Assembly: GCA_014825775.1 (NCBI GenBank)
Contig: MVAQ01000006.1
Coordinates: 124,001 to 188,000 of the forward strand
Reading direction: 5' to 3'
Source: Krasilnikovozyma curviuscula
Lineage: Eukaryota; Basidiomycota; Tremellomycetes; Cystofilobasidiales; Mrakiaceae
DNA: 64,000 bases
Made by a program: the position numbers and the translations under genes. This document shows positions 12,860 through 23,750 of the stretch, piece after piece. Position 1 is the first letter of the stretch. Each line of letters starts with the position of its first letter. The notes beneath the pieces are model-generated. The model was not told where the DNA came from. It was given only the letters and a program-made list of their open reading frames with translations, and made no database searches.

Positions 12860-14002
12860 AAGAGGTACTGGCTTGATTAAAGTTAGACATTGATGATGGA
12901 AGAATCTACTAAACGATCAAAATGGTCTACGAATGAAGAGTAAATTCATTACTTTCATCAACGTCCGAAGCTATCAAAGGAACTCTTGAAATGACGGCTA
13001 GAGCTTTTGCTCAGGAGTTTCAAGACGGCAAAGATGTGGTACTGTTTGGCGGAATAATACAGCTCTTCAAAGTATAGAATGATGCAGTCGAGATAAGCCG
13101 AAAGGCCGCAGACGAAGTTACTGTGAACTGATTTTGAGATTGACCAGCAGGAAGACCAGGAAATCTCCGCAAAAGGGAAGTTTGAAGCTGAGATAGATGT
13201 GACCGGTGGTGATATTACGCAAATAATGCAGTAGAGATGAAAGCCAGCCAAAGTTCGGCGGAAAGAGAGCAGCGGTGCATCCCTGCAGAGTCGAAGCTTC
13301 CACCAAGGTAACTTAGACCCTAATGTGCAACACTGGGGGATGGACTCAATCCACTGCAGCTCTTCGCGATCTTCACCGCAACGACCCGATCGTGGAAGCA
13401 AGGCCGAAGTCGGTGATGAAAACAAGCACGAGTGGTTGTTTTCCGACGGAGCTATTTCCAATCGTTATGAGTTACTCCTCTGCTCTGAATGGACTGGATA
13501 GCAGCCTGTAAAGTTCGCTGGATGAGCTGAAAAAAAGGTTTTGTCTCAAAACGTTACAGGTCATCCACTGTCGAAGTATTGAGTTCTATTCTGCTCTTTG
13601 TAAGCGTCATCACACTATCCCTTTCGCTCTCGAAGATCCTGTGGAGTTAGGATTCCCACAGATTTCTGTTGATTCCTTCCTGATAGTGCCGAAAGGGGGT
13701 AAAACGTAGGGACAGTGATCACCCCACAGAGATTACTGCTGGATTGGAACTTCCACACATTTTGAAAGGTGGCCTTGCTTCGTTAAATACTTTCAGATGC
13801 AACGAGAGCGCTTATGGAAACTAAGTGACAAGAGGGTGTGGGTATGGTTTCAAGGCGTAAAGAGGTACAAATATAACAAAGGATAATGTCCAAGACGAGG
13901 AGACAGTATTCTAACGAAACAGTTGCTCGAAGTGTATAAAGGAAGCAGTCCAAAAGCGAATGGCGAAGATAAGAAACATGCGAAACTCATGGCGAAGTAA
14001 AT
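12860..14002. other. 1.1 kb intergenic region between convergent YIP1 and myosin II
   Basis: The region holds the two 3' flanks. Its only long open frame is a 167-codon minus-strand frame (12958-13461), which I do not believe as an intact gene because its composition is odd (Cys, Ser and Ile rich) and neighbouring frames carry better protein-like pieces. Those pieces form a probable kinase relic, listed separately. The part at 13560-14000 looks like non-coding flank. Confidence 0.5.
13340..13530 (-). pseudogene. Probable relic of a small protein-kinase-like gene, broken in all three frames
   Basis: Read on the minus strand, three short pieces in different frames follow each other in the order expected of a kinase catalytic core. 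The first (about 13530-13455) ends IQSRGVTHND, like the catalytic loop H-x-D. One frame over (about 13450-13395) comes a stretch ending VFITDFGLAST, with the DFG at 13403-13411. In the third frame (about 13385-13344) comes EDREELQWIESI, like the short C-terminal helix of small fungal kinases. Single-base frame changes and a TAG just after the HND separate the pieces. Sequencing errors could mimic this, but three breaks within 190 bases favour decay. Upstream kinase subdomains are not recognisable. The assignment is inference from motif order. Confidence 0.45.
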
Positions 14003-17000
14003 CTATGGTCGAGCCGTAGTGGGACGAGCTACGTTCCCAGAGTTGTGGGAACGTAAAGCCTGGGACTGAGATGAGATCTCGTTCTCGATGTTCTCGTTGC
14101 CGTCCATCAGCTGCCGGAGTAAGCGCGTCCTCGTCTTCTCCTCATCCGTCGCCCTGATCTTCTCCAGCGACTTGACATGGATTTTGAGTTGATCCAGTTC
14201 GGACTTGGTGGAAGCAAGTTGTCGTTCTGCTGCTCTTTTGGCGTCGTCTGACACCTTAAGAGCTGCTTCGTGGTTTCGAGCTGTGCGTTTCTCTCGCTCA
14301 ATTGACAGAGCCTGGTCCTGTGAGTCCCTAGCTTTGGCCCTTTCCATCGACCTGACATGCACTTTGAGTTGTTCGAGCTCGAGTTTAGTGTCCTCCAGCT
14401 GGCGATCAGTCATGCGTTTGGCGGCCTCTAAAACGTAGATGTGCTGAACAATGGTCTTATCCTGACGAGCGCGTAGGTCGCGAACTTCGGCGTTGATGGC
14501 TGAGTACTCATTCGACATCTTTTCAAGCTCCCTTTCGTTCCTGGAGAGAGTCTCCTGGTGAGCGGTGGCTTCGGCATCCTTCTGAGCACCGAACGCTTCT
14601 GCCGCTTGACGTTTGGAGGTTTCAGCTTCCAGTTGACGAAGCAGTTCAGCCCTAGCGACAGCCCAGGTACCCTTTTCCTTTTCGAGCTCAATGAGTGAGT
14701 CCTCGAAGTCTTGGCAATTTTTTTGGGCCTTCAGCAACTTCTTCTCAAATAGCTGCATTAAAGAATAACACTCTCGAGTCAGATTCCAAAATGGTTTGCA
14801 GAAGCGTAAGTCACTCACTTCTTTCGCGTTCCGAGTCTCTGTAAGGGCAATATCTGTGCTAGAAAGATGAGAGCGAATGGAAGCCATCTCCGAATCGGCA
14901 GCCGTCTGTTGTAGTTGGGCTGATGCCAGAGCTTCCTCTGCCTTCGACAACGATTGAAGATCAAGCGCAGATTTGCGACGGAGCTCATCATATTCTCTTG
15001 TGAGGTTGGAGAGTTGCGTTTTATGATCACTCAACTCCACTGATGCCTTTTCTATCGACTTGGAAGCAGCTTGACTCTCCTTCGTCATGTCTCCTTCTAG
15101 CTTTGATATTTGACTCCGAAGGGACTTGATTTCTTCTTCTTTGCTTCTGGCAGCCTCTGCTTGTTTAGTTTCCGCCGAACCATGTGCTTTTCGAAGGTCA
15201 TCAAGATCCTTCTCCAGCTTGACTCTGGCTGCAGATTCTCGTTGGCTAATGGTTTTGTGCGAATCCAATTCTTGGATGCTGGACGCAACTTTTGCCTCCA
15301 GAAGGGCAGTTACTTGATGGATTGAGTCTCTATCTGCCCTCATCGTTGAGAGTTCGGCTTCAACACGCTGAAGCTCTGACTCCAATGCTTTCGTGCGGGA
15401 GTCTGCATCAAAGAGCGCTTTGGAAGCACTCGTTGCTCGATCATTGGCGGCCCGTAGATCCTTTTCCATCCTCTCGGTCTTAGTGGAATCAGTGGACCTT
15501 CGAAGACGCAGGGTTGTCAGCGAGGAAGTGAAAGAATCACTCAAGCATGATGTAAACTCACCTGCGTTCCGTCTCATCTCTCTGGTTCTGGTCCAACTTT
15601 GCTTCCACGACAGATATCCTAGTTCGAGAGTTCGACAGTTCATTATCCTTCGCCTTGAGGTTCAGCTGAAGCTCGGCAACCGTTTGTGTGAGTGCGCTCT
15701 TTGACTTTTCCAAGACCTCAACTTCAGATGCTATGAATTTCACTTTCTCCAGGTAGCCGACTTCTTTCGTTTTGAGCTCAGATTTTTCTAGCTCAAGAGC
15801 TTCCACCGCATCAACGAGTTCGAGGTATTCGCGCTCGGTTTTCGCCGAGTTGGCTGCCGAGGAGGCTGCGGCCTCTTGAGTGTTGGTGAGTTCAGTTCCA
15901 AGGACGTCTAAATCAGCCTTGAGAGAGTCAACTTGTTGTTGGAATTTGAACAGTGCTCGTTGGTGAACTTCCTCATTTTTGATGCTAATGTTTCTCTCCT
16001 CTTCAAGCTCTGCCTCAACTCGTCCTTTGTCAGCTTCCAACTGCAAACGAAGCTGCTCCAACGCTTCCTTCTCCTTCTCCTCCCTCTCGGCTCGCTCTTT
16101 CGCATACAACAACTCCGCATTTCGTTTCTGAAGCTCGAGGTTATCTCGCGTTGCGACCAATAGAGGTTGTACCAAAGTGAATGTTTTCCACCATGGCCAG
16201 TCTCGCAGCCCATTGTAGACTCTCGCATTTTGTTGAATCATTCGAATGGCGGCCTCTCTATTCAGGTGCTTCTTCAGCTGACGGCGTGCGGTGAACATTC
16301 TAGCAGCGGCTTGGAACTTGGTGAACACATCGTGGAGGTAGGCATCCAACCGATCTTGGACCCCAGCAAGAACGCCAGTTTTGAAGAAGACTTTGGTTGT
16401 TCCAAGCTTGACCAATTCGGGGTCAAGGTCGAGTGCTTTTATCATCAGCTGACAGGCAACTCTGCCATCCATGTAGCCTTGCCCTATCACCTCTGGTGTG
16501 AGAATGCTGTATCGTTGTTTGAACTCAAAGAACGGGAGTCGATTGGGGAAACCACGTCGAGCGATTCTAATTCCTTCGAGGACACCGTTACATCTAAGTT
16601 GATCCAGAACCAGAGGAACGTCGATCTTTCCCGGTTTCTTGAATCGATTGGGGACGATACAACGGACGAAGTGAGGTTGAGTTGCAGTGAGTTGCTCCAT
16701 CAGGTTCTTGAGTTGCTCCTGGTGACGTTGTGCAACAGTTCGGAAGGCGCCAGCCTTGACCCTTCGACCTCCTCCACCAGCGGCCTCATTGGACATGGCA
16801 GTCCCATCACTGAACTCGGAGAACAGGCTAGCTACAAATTTGTTGGAAGATTTCGAAAGGACACTGGTCAAGTTGGAATTGAGTGGATCTTTGTTCTTGT
16901 CTAGCCAACCATCAGTTCTGTATTCAACCTTGCCAGCGTAATGTTGAACAGTGAAGCCCTGATTGAATCTGATAGTTCCGAACTTGGATGCACCTGGTGG

Positions 17001-19542
17001 TGGTATTATTGCTGGTGAAGATGGAGCCCAGGTATCGGTGAGCTTGTTGAGGAACGTTGAGTCAGAAGCCTTGGGCATGATGCATTCTTCGTCCAAGCAA
17101 GAGAGGATACCAATTGGGACTGATGAGTTCTCAATCAAGTCAATTGTGTGCTGAAGATCTTGGCCAAAGTCGACATAGGACCACTCGATCTCCTCACGGG
17201 CGTACTCTTCTTGTTCCAACACGAACATGTGATGGTTGAAGAATTGTTGGAGTTTCTCGTTCGTGTAGTTGATACATAGCTGTTCGAAAGAGTTTACCTT
17301 TAGAAAAGAAAAGAATGAAAAGAACGCGAGAAATGTGAGACACCAAAGTTGAGGGGAGCCGCCGAGGAAATATTGAAAGCATACCTCGAAAATCTCGAAT
17401 CCAGCAATATCGAGAACACCAATGAAGGTACTCTTGTCCTTTGGTCGGTCCAACGCTCGATTGATTGTCTCTACTACCACTCCGAACGTCTTCTCGTACA
17501 CAGTTTTACACAGACTGGCAAGCTCATCCTCGACTTGCTGCTTCGTCCTGCTCTGAACAACCCATTCTCTTCCAGCTTTGACCTTTGGTCTCAACACGGC
17601 TTTGGAAAACTCAGCAGGAGAAAGACCCAGAAGATGGCAGACTGGTTCAATCTGAGCTGGATTGGGCATGAGCGCTTGGGAGGGACCCTCTCCTGTGACG
17701 GCGATATTTCCAATGTGTAAGACGGCAGCGATGACTTTGATGAGCTCCGTTTGTTCATTCTCAGAGAATCCAACTACCGAAAGAGAGGACTGAGACACAT
17801 AAACTAGTCAGGTGATTGCAACTAGGTGCACAGGGGGTATGACCAACTTACAGTGAGGGCATTCCACTCATCAAAGTCGTTGACGCCATCGACCTCTCTC
17901 CTGCTCTTGTTTAGGTAGCCATAATCATCAATCACACCAGTGAGCTGGAATTCAGCTGTTCGTAAAGCCATCATTTGTTAATGATATGTAAGGGTAAATG
18001 AGGCTCTCATCTTACTTACATCTCATCTTCTCGTCTGCCAGACAGCCAGCCAAAACTTGGTAAAAGATATGGAAACTTCTCTCTCCTGAGCTCCTGAAAG
18101 TGACCCTGCTTTTTTCTAGCAGATACCAATTGATTTTGGCTCCAGCAATTAGCCCCGATGGTGAGAAGAAGATGCGAATGAATTTACCCTGTTTACCCAA
18201 CCCAAGTCAGCCATCGGTGATTTATAAACAGGGCAGACAGCGCAATACTCACGAATCTTGATGAGTTGTTGTTTCTCATTGTTTGAGCATTTCCAAATGC
18301 TTCCAGAATGGGATTCGCCTGAATGATTTGTTTCTCAAGGAGGCCAGTCTCATCCTTCTCCAACCCTCGAGTCGAAATTCCTCTGCTGTGTAAAGTCTGT
18401 AGCGACGATCCGGACCTAGTCATTGTTGATGTTGACGATGCGATTGATGCTAAGTATTGAATGACCTTTTTGGTGTTTTCTGTCTTTCCTGCTCCAGATT
18501 CGCCACTGTGCAAACAAAAGACAGTCATGTTTCAGAGGAAATTAGAGCGCGTTTTCGGAGACCAGAGCAGTATCTTAGGCATAAACTTACGTGATGAGCA
18601 CACTCTGAGACTCTCTCTCTTCCCTCATTTGAACCCACGCCTTCTCAGCGACAGCATAGATGTGAGGTGCTAGTGTTGGACCAGCTGCTCCACTGCGGCT
18701 GGCCTCGAGAGTTGGTGACGAAGAATCGCGATAGAGAGCGATGGCTGATGGTCCATAGATTGGTAATGAGCGGTAAGGGTTGATGGCGACAAGGAAAATA
18801 CCTGCAAGAGAACAAAATCAAGTGTCAGCGAGCAGTTCGTGCGCTACGCTGAACGCACTTAGGAATACGAACTGGAATATGTCTTATAAAGGACAAGCAG
18901 GCTCAGATTAGTGACAGTTGCTAAGCATGATACCATGACAGGGGCGAATGGAGCTCACGTAGATTTCCCCTTCGCTAAATCGAAGTCTCAAGTTGTGAAC
19001 GACACTGGCTTCGTTCAAGTAGGGTAGTGAAGCTATATCGGGGGCTCTATCGAACCTGGGAGGATTGAGGGGTGATAAAGAAGAGTTGGTGATGGATTTG
19101 AGCTAAAGGGAACGACATCAGTATAAGAAAGTTCAAGGGTGCTGCATAGAAAGGTCACTAAACACTCACCTCGCCGGAGCTCAGTCGTACTTCTACTATC
19201 GATTCTCCTTCACCAACCTCTTCACCATTGGACTTGGTGATCCAACCACTGACGTACCCTTCTCCTTCATTTGAAGAGGACGAGGAAGGTACCCAAACCC
19301 ACCTGCAGGTGCAGAGAGCTAGCAGTCAGCATGTATTCGAGAATCAGTACACCGCATGAAGAATCAAAGGACTCACTTTTTGGATATCTATATATTTTGA
19401 AGGAGCATACCAAACAGCGAAAGCACCGTTGGAGTTGTAAAAAGGGAATAGGAGCTTTTATCAGCGGCCAGGACGTTCAGTAAACAACGGAGAGGGAGGA
19501 CTCAACGAATTCAGCATCCCCTTCCGATTCTTTTGGAGCCAT
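14003..19542 (-). CDS. Conventional (class II) myosin heavy chain
   Basis: This is the actin motor of the contractile ring, about 1,600 residues. The start (ATG 19542, [12 protein letters not shown]) precedes a Tyr/Trp-rich exon and the SH3-like N-terminal domain (WVWVP near 19300, then [19 protein letters not shown]). Motor motifs in order: P-loop [19 protein letters not shown] (near 18490), switch I NNSSRF (near 18260), switch [12 protein letters not shown] (near 17400), the actin-binding stretch [19 protein letters not shown] and the SH helix [20 protein letters not shown] (near 16560-16640). One IQ-containing lever and the proline junction ([14 protein letters not shown]) follow, then a long heptad-repeat tail to 14003. 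An intron inside the motor (about 17296-17385) is free of stops in frame. The last tail segment repeats a roughly 35-residue unit (see findings). The tail length fits fungal Myo1/Myo2 rather than animal muscle myosins. Confidence 0.95.
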
Positions 19543-20553
19543 TATGGACCCCGCTTTGATAGCTGCTTTACCCAATGGGTTTGAAAACCAGTTGTACAGA
19601 AATGGCGAGGGCTTGAGTTGGCTTCAGGTCGACGTCAGGGGGTCAGCCAACCTCACGACAGGGGTGCGCGCGTGCAGGAAAAGAAAAAAAAATCACGAGA
19701 GAAAATGGGAAAAGAATCACAAACACAAAACAGACTGTGGGGGAAGACTTATTGGGAAGAAGGTATGTGGGTTCTCCTGCTCTGCATCTGTCGATTCTCA
19801 AATCGTGACGAGGAGTAGCGGTGGCGCTCTTCTCCAGGTGCACGATGATGCGCAAGATGGGCTTACAAGGTGTAAGGATGTGAATGGGTACAAACAGAGG
19901 GAAGACGGTAATACAGCAGCTAGGCGAGCCAATTGGGTGAACTGTCGGACAGCTCTAATATATTAAGCGCATCTCGAAGCTCGAAGGTAGGTATGAGTCG
20001 AAATCGACCATTGATTACTGTTACTGTTGCGCTTGCTGGTTTGGGTTGAACAACCAATCGACGCGTTGATCCCGAGTCCCTTAGATCTTCCACAGTAGGG
20101 AATACATATATCTGTCTGGAGATTTGAGTTTGAGCAAGCGAGTCCGTGTCAGAACTCAAATCGAATATGGGACCATGGTAGGAGAGTTTTCTTGTACCAC
20201 AATCTGACTCGTGACAAACAGCTCCAGCAGAAAATCTGCTCCAAAGAGAGATTAAATTGCAATAGCAGTAGGCGAACGGGAAGCAGCATTGGTCCTACTA
20301 AGGCTGAGAAGCAGCCTTGACAGGCTTTGACTGCAGATGGCATCCTTGATCAGATGCACCGTCGGCCAGTCGGAAACAACATTTTCAAAACAAAACAGAT
20401 ATACAATGCAGGTACCTGGTATCGACATAAGTAAACGGCTTCAAGGGTCAGTCTAAACCTCAATCCAGTTCAACATGGCTTGCGCCACATGAGATTGGAA
20501 CACAGGAAGCTGGCATGGCCGCACGGTACATCACAGTGCATTACGATGTTCAG
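19543..20553. other. 1 kb region upstream of the myosin II gene
   Basis: The stretch lies between the myosin start and the 3' end of the SWIB-domain gene, both on minus, so it holds the myosin promoter and leader plus the other gene's 3' flank. A 79-codon minus frame (19920-20159) and a 140-codon plus frame (19544-19966) are present, but neither resembles a known protein nor shows splice sites that extend it. I assign no gene. Confidence 0.45.
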
Positions 20554-21988
20554 TTAATTGGAGACAAGACCGAAGACAGCAACAGAAAGTGTAAGAACTT
20601 GTTGAAATTGGGGTATGAATGGCGAGGGGTACCAGAGGAGAGCATCACTGATCGGCAAGTGAGGCTGGATCGAAGATGTGTCTGTTTGGAGCCAGAGGGA
20701 GAAACAATCAGCTGGTTGAACATAGCAGACAAAATTATTAAAAACGAGGTCATACTTGGAAAGGATTTTGTCTGATCGATGCAATGACGAACAAAGTTAG
20801 GACTGCCTCAGTCGGGAGCGCATCGCTTCGTGTACTCACTCATGGAAAACATGTGAACCCGTTTTGTTTGCATGACTTCGAACATGACGCTAGAAAGTAA
20901 ATGTGAAAAAAAAAATCAGTCTTCAATTTCAGTTATTTCAGCTTTCGGGACTCACTCGTCGCAGTTGATGAATCTCTTATCGCCTTGGTCCTGTAGACCA
21001 TTCTCCTTGACGTACTAGATGAATTCAATCAAACGGCGGGCATCAGCAGTGAGTAAGGTGAATATAAAAGTGTGTGATGCTTTGATGCAACTCACATCCC
21101 AAATTCTCTTCACAGCTTGAGGACGAGAACATCGATCTGTCTTCACGAGATTCGCAAGAGGTGCTGACAATATCATCTCCTTGTTGAACGCTCCTGAATT
21201 GATTTAGATTTTGATCAGTGCTGGACCCATTGTCCCACCAGTGAAGTAGTCAGTCTTACCTCCCCCGCCGCCGCCTCCTCCACCGGTCGACGACCTCTTC
21301 CTCTTCTTGATGGGCTTCTCAGGGCTGCTATTGTTGCCGTCATCACTCTCATCTTCAGCATCTGAATCGACGATCCTATCCGCACTCTTGTGTCCCTTCT
21401 TCGACAATTTCGTAGTCGTGCGCTTCTTGTCAACTTTCTTGACACTGGAGCCACCTCTGGTTTTACGAGGTGAAGGGTCGTTGAATTTTGCTTGAAGTTC
21501 TCTGGCTAGTTGCTCATCGGTTTTGGGTTCGGGCTTTACCTTGGAAGGCTTTAATGGGATTGGGAGGGAGGAAGGTGGGACCTCTACTTCGTTCTTGACT
21601 TCGACCTTAGCTTTCTTAGGTTTAGGCAGAATAGGCTCTTCCTCAGACGACTCATCTTCTTCATCGTCTCCTCCTTCAGTTAGCTCAGCGTATATCGATC
21701 CGATCTGTTTACCATCATGACATTCGAATTTTGAGGACGCAAACAGCAGCACAGTAATTTCAGCTGACGGCCCTTTACGATAATCGAACAGATACAATGC
21801 GGGAGTGAAGAGCTTACAATCTCATCGATCTCTGATTTCAGCTCTTTGATAGTTGAAGGGCTGATTTGTCCATTGCTGGCTTCAATGATGGCAGTTCGAA
21901 CAGCTTTGGCTGAAACGGTCTTGAGGTCACTGGACTCCAGAATGTCCCGAATCTGAGGAGCCAGAGACTCAGCTGTGATTGGAGCCAT
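20554..21988 (-). CDS. DEK_C + SWIB domain chromatin protein (Uaf30/Tri1-like)
   Basis: The N-terminus (MAPITAESLAPQIRDILESS, then KTVSAKAVRTAIIEA) is a DEK_C helical domain. A long Lys/Glu/Ser linker with basic patches and a Gly run (near 21260) follows, then the SWIB fold: GAFNKEMILSAPLANLVKT, CSRPQAVKRIWDYVKEN, GDKRFINCD and VFEVMQTKRVHMFSM. After HMFSM an intron (donor gtgagtac near 20840, acceptor atcag near 20780) leads to NKILSKYD, the expected SWIB ending (MNKxLSKxx). The frame then stays open to 20554, so the exact 3' end is uncertain. Skipping that splice would instead end at 20808 after eleven other residues. Such proteins serve in RNA polymerase I upstream factor or in chromatin remodelling; which one cannot be told. 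Confidence 0.82.
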
Positions 21989-23750
21989 AGATGGGACGTC
22001 AAGACTGGGATAGAATGGGAATTAGGGCAGCTTGATTTGAGTGTCAGGATCAGGACAGTATGCCCGCTTGACTTAAAAGGGAGTGGCTGCTTTCCGAGCA
22101 GGAACAGTCAACATTTCGGAACGGTCGAATAACTCGTAAGGAAATTCTTGCACAAATGTTTTCCTTGAACATCAGATGTACAGAATAGCGAGAGGGAGAA
22201 AAGTTTGGCCTGGTCGCCAATGCCGGCAACCGGTTGGTGGTAGATTAGATGGATAAGCTTACTTCTCAACATTCGAGCATAATTACATAGTCTCATACTC
22301 AAGTAGTCTTGCAAAGAATTATCATTAATCAAAAGGAAGCCGGTAAGATCGCATCTCTCGCAATACCCAAAGGTAAACAAACGAAACCAACAACACTTCT
22401 CTACACAACAGTACAATAATGCTTCACTATGTGAAATGGAAACAAGTCAACTCTCTTTATGGGAATATGTAGGGACCTCTTTACTGATATGACGTGGGAA
22501 CCAACTCTTGATATTTTCATCCTTGTGAGTAACTTCAGAGTTTGGATTCCAACCTTCTGCTTAGCAATATCCGCTCTTTCTTTATTACAAGCTGCTGAAT
22601 ACTTCGTCAATATCCATCCACCTCAAGTTTGTCGTACCTGGAATCAATGCCCTTCAAGTTAACCTCACTCTCCATATATTCCATCTTCAAATTGTACCTA
22701 TGGAGTAATAATTTCAAGCCTGTTGACGCACCTTTGCTTCAATATGTGACTCACTCGGGGGCCATAGGCATATGCCAGGATATGCACTCGCCCAGTTGGA
22801 AATTCTTGAAGTATGACTCGAAAGATGTTGTAGCGCAGTGAGTTGATTTCTATGTGATCTTAGTGTACAGTCTCTAGGTGTACTAAACAAGGTTCTGTTT
22901 TAATTACCATGTGGAGATTGGAAGTTACTATCAGATCATAAGATAAGTTAATCGCTGTTTCCTTTTTGTTTGTCAGCACCTTGAAGTAACGATTACAGGA
23001 ATGCTGACTTGCACATCTCAACACCAATGGTTTGTATCTATTTGCGGGACTGCTGACTCTCTTTTGTTCGTTCTGGTAATAACCTTGGCATTCACTTTTG
23101 ATATAACCTTCTATAGAGACGTTTGAAAGTTAAAGTCTATGGTACTATTGGGTTTAGCATCTTTCACGTAAGGAATAGGCTACTTCGAGGATATTCTCAA
23201 TCTCGCACACAGAACATTCGCAGCATTGGTATTGCAACGTCCACACAATCACCATATACTCTTGGAACTCCCGGTTTTAAATATTTAGATGAAAGACAGT
23301 GAAACGGAGGAATAAACAGCGTTTTCCTCGATCAGTCTGTTTTGAAGCCATCACAATGGTCCTGGTTCAGTCCATCTGGTTCCACAAGCTGTGACTACTC
23401 ACCAGGTCCAAATCATGCTGGTACTAAATTCCTCTGTTGCCGTACTGAGCACGTTCTGTGGGTTTGCGCTGTCGTTTTCGTGAGGTATATGTTGTTGTTG
23501 GTCCGAAGTGTATTTCTCTGTCAGAACTGCTTGTGCGACAGATCTCTATCACCGGTCCTTTAATTGTACCTTGTGATTTACACTTGTTATTATCTGTTAA
23601 TATCTTCAAATTGTGGCAGATCTTCTCGTCACGACCAGCATGATCTAAAGACTCGGTCTTTCCAGATGCATATTGCTGTTGTTAACGTAGGGTGGCATAC
23701 AACCAAAAGGAACCAAGTAAAGTATGCAAAGCATGCACAAGAAGTGTTCG
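21989..23750. other. 1.76 kb gene-free, AT-richer stretch
   Basis: This is the largest gap without a recognisable gene. It is visibly richer in A/T than the flanking coding DNA. Open frames are 60-100 codons on both strands, with no family likeness, no consistent splice pattern and no CaaX, signal-peptide or zinc motif. I saw no tRNA box A/B pair or spliceosomal RNA landmark. It should hold the SWIB gene promoter at the left end and the 3' flank of the TPX2-domain gene at the right end; the middle is unexplained. Confidence 0.5.

Noticed and set aside
12958..13461. 167-codon minus-strand open frame as an intact gene
   Set aside because: The kinase-like pieces lie across three frames, and this frame covers only one of them; composition is unlike neighbouring genes.
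16167..16904. 245-codon plus-strand open frame
   Set aside because: It is antisense to the myosin II motor and neck exons, which carry diagnostic motifs.
20515..20775. 86-codon plus-strand open frame
   Set aside because: It lies antisense to the last exon of the SWIB-domain gene, whose splice junction and family ending support the minus strand.
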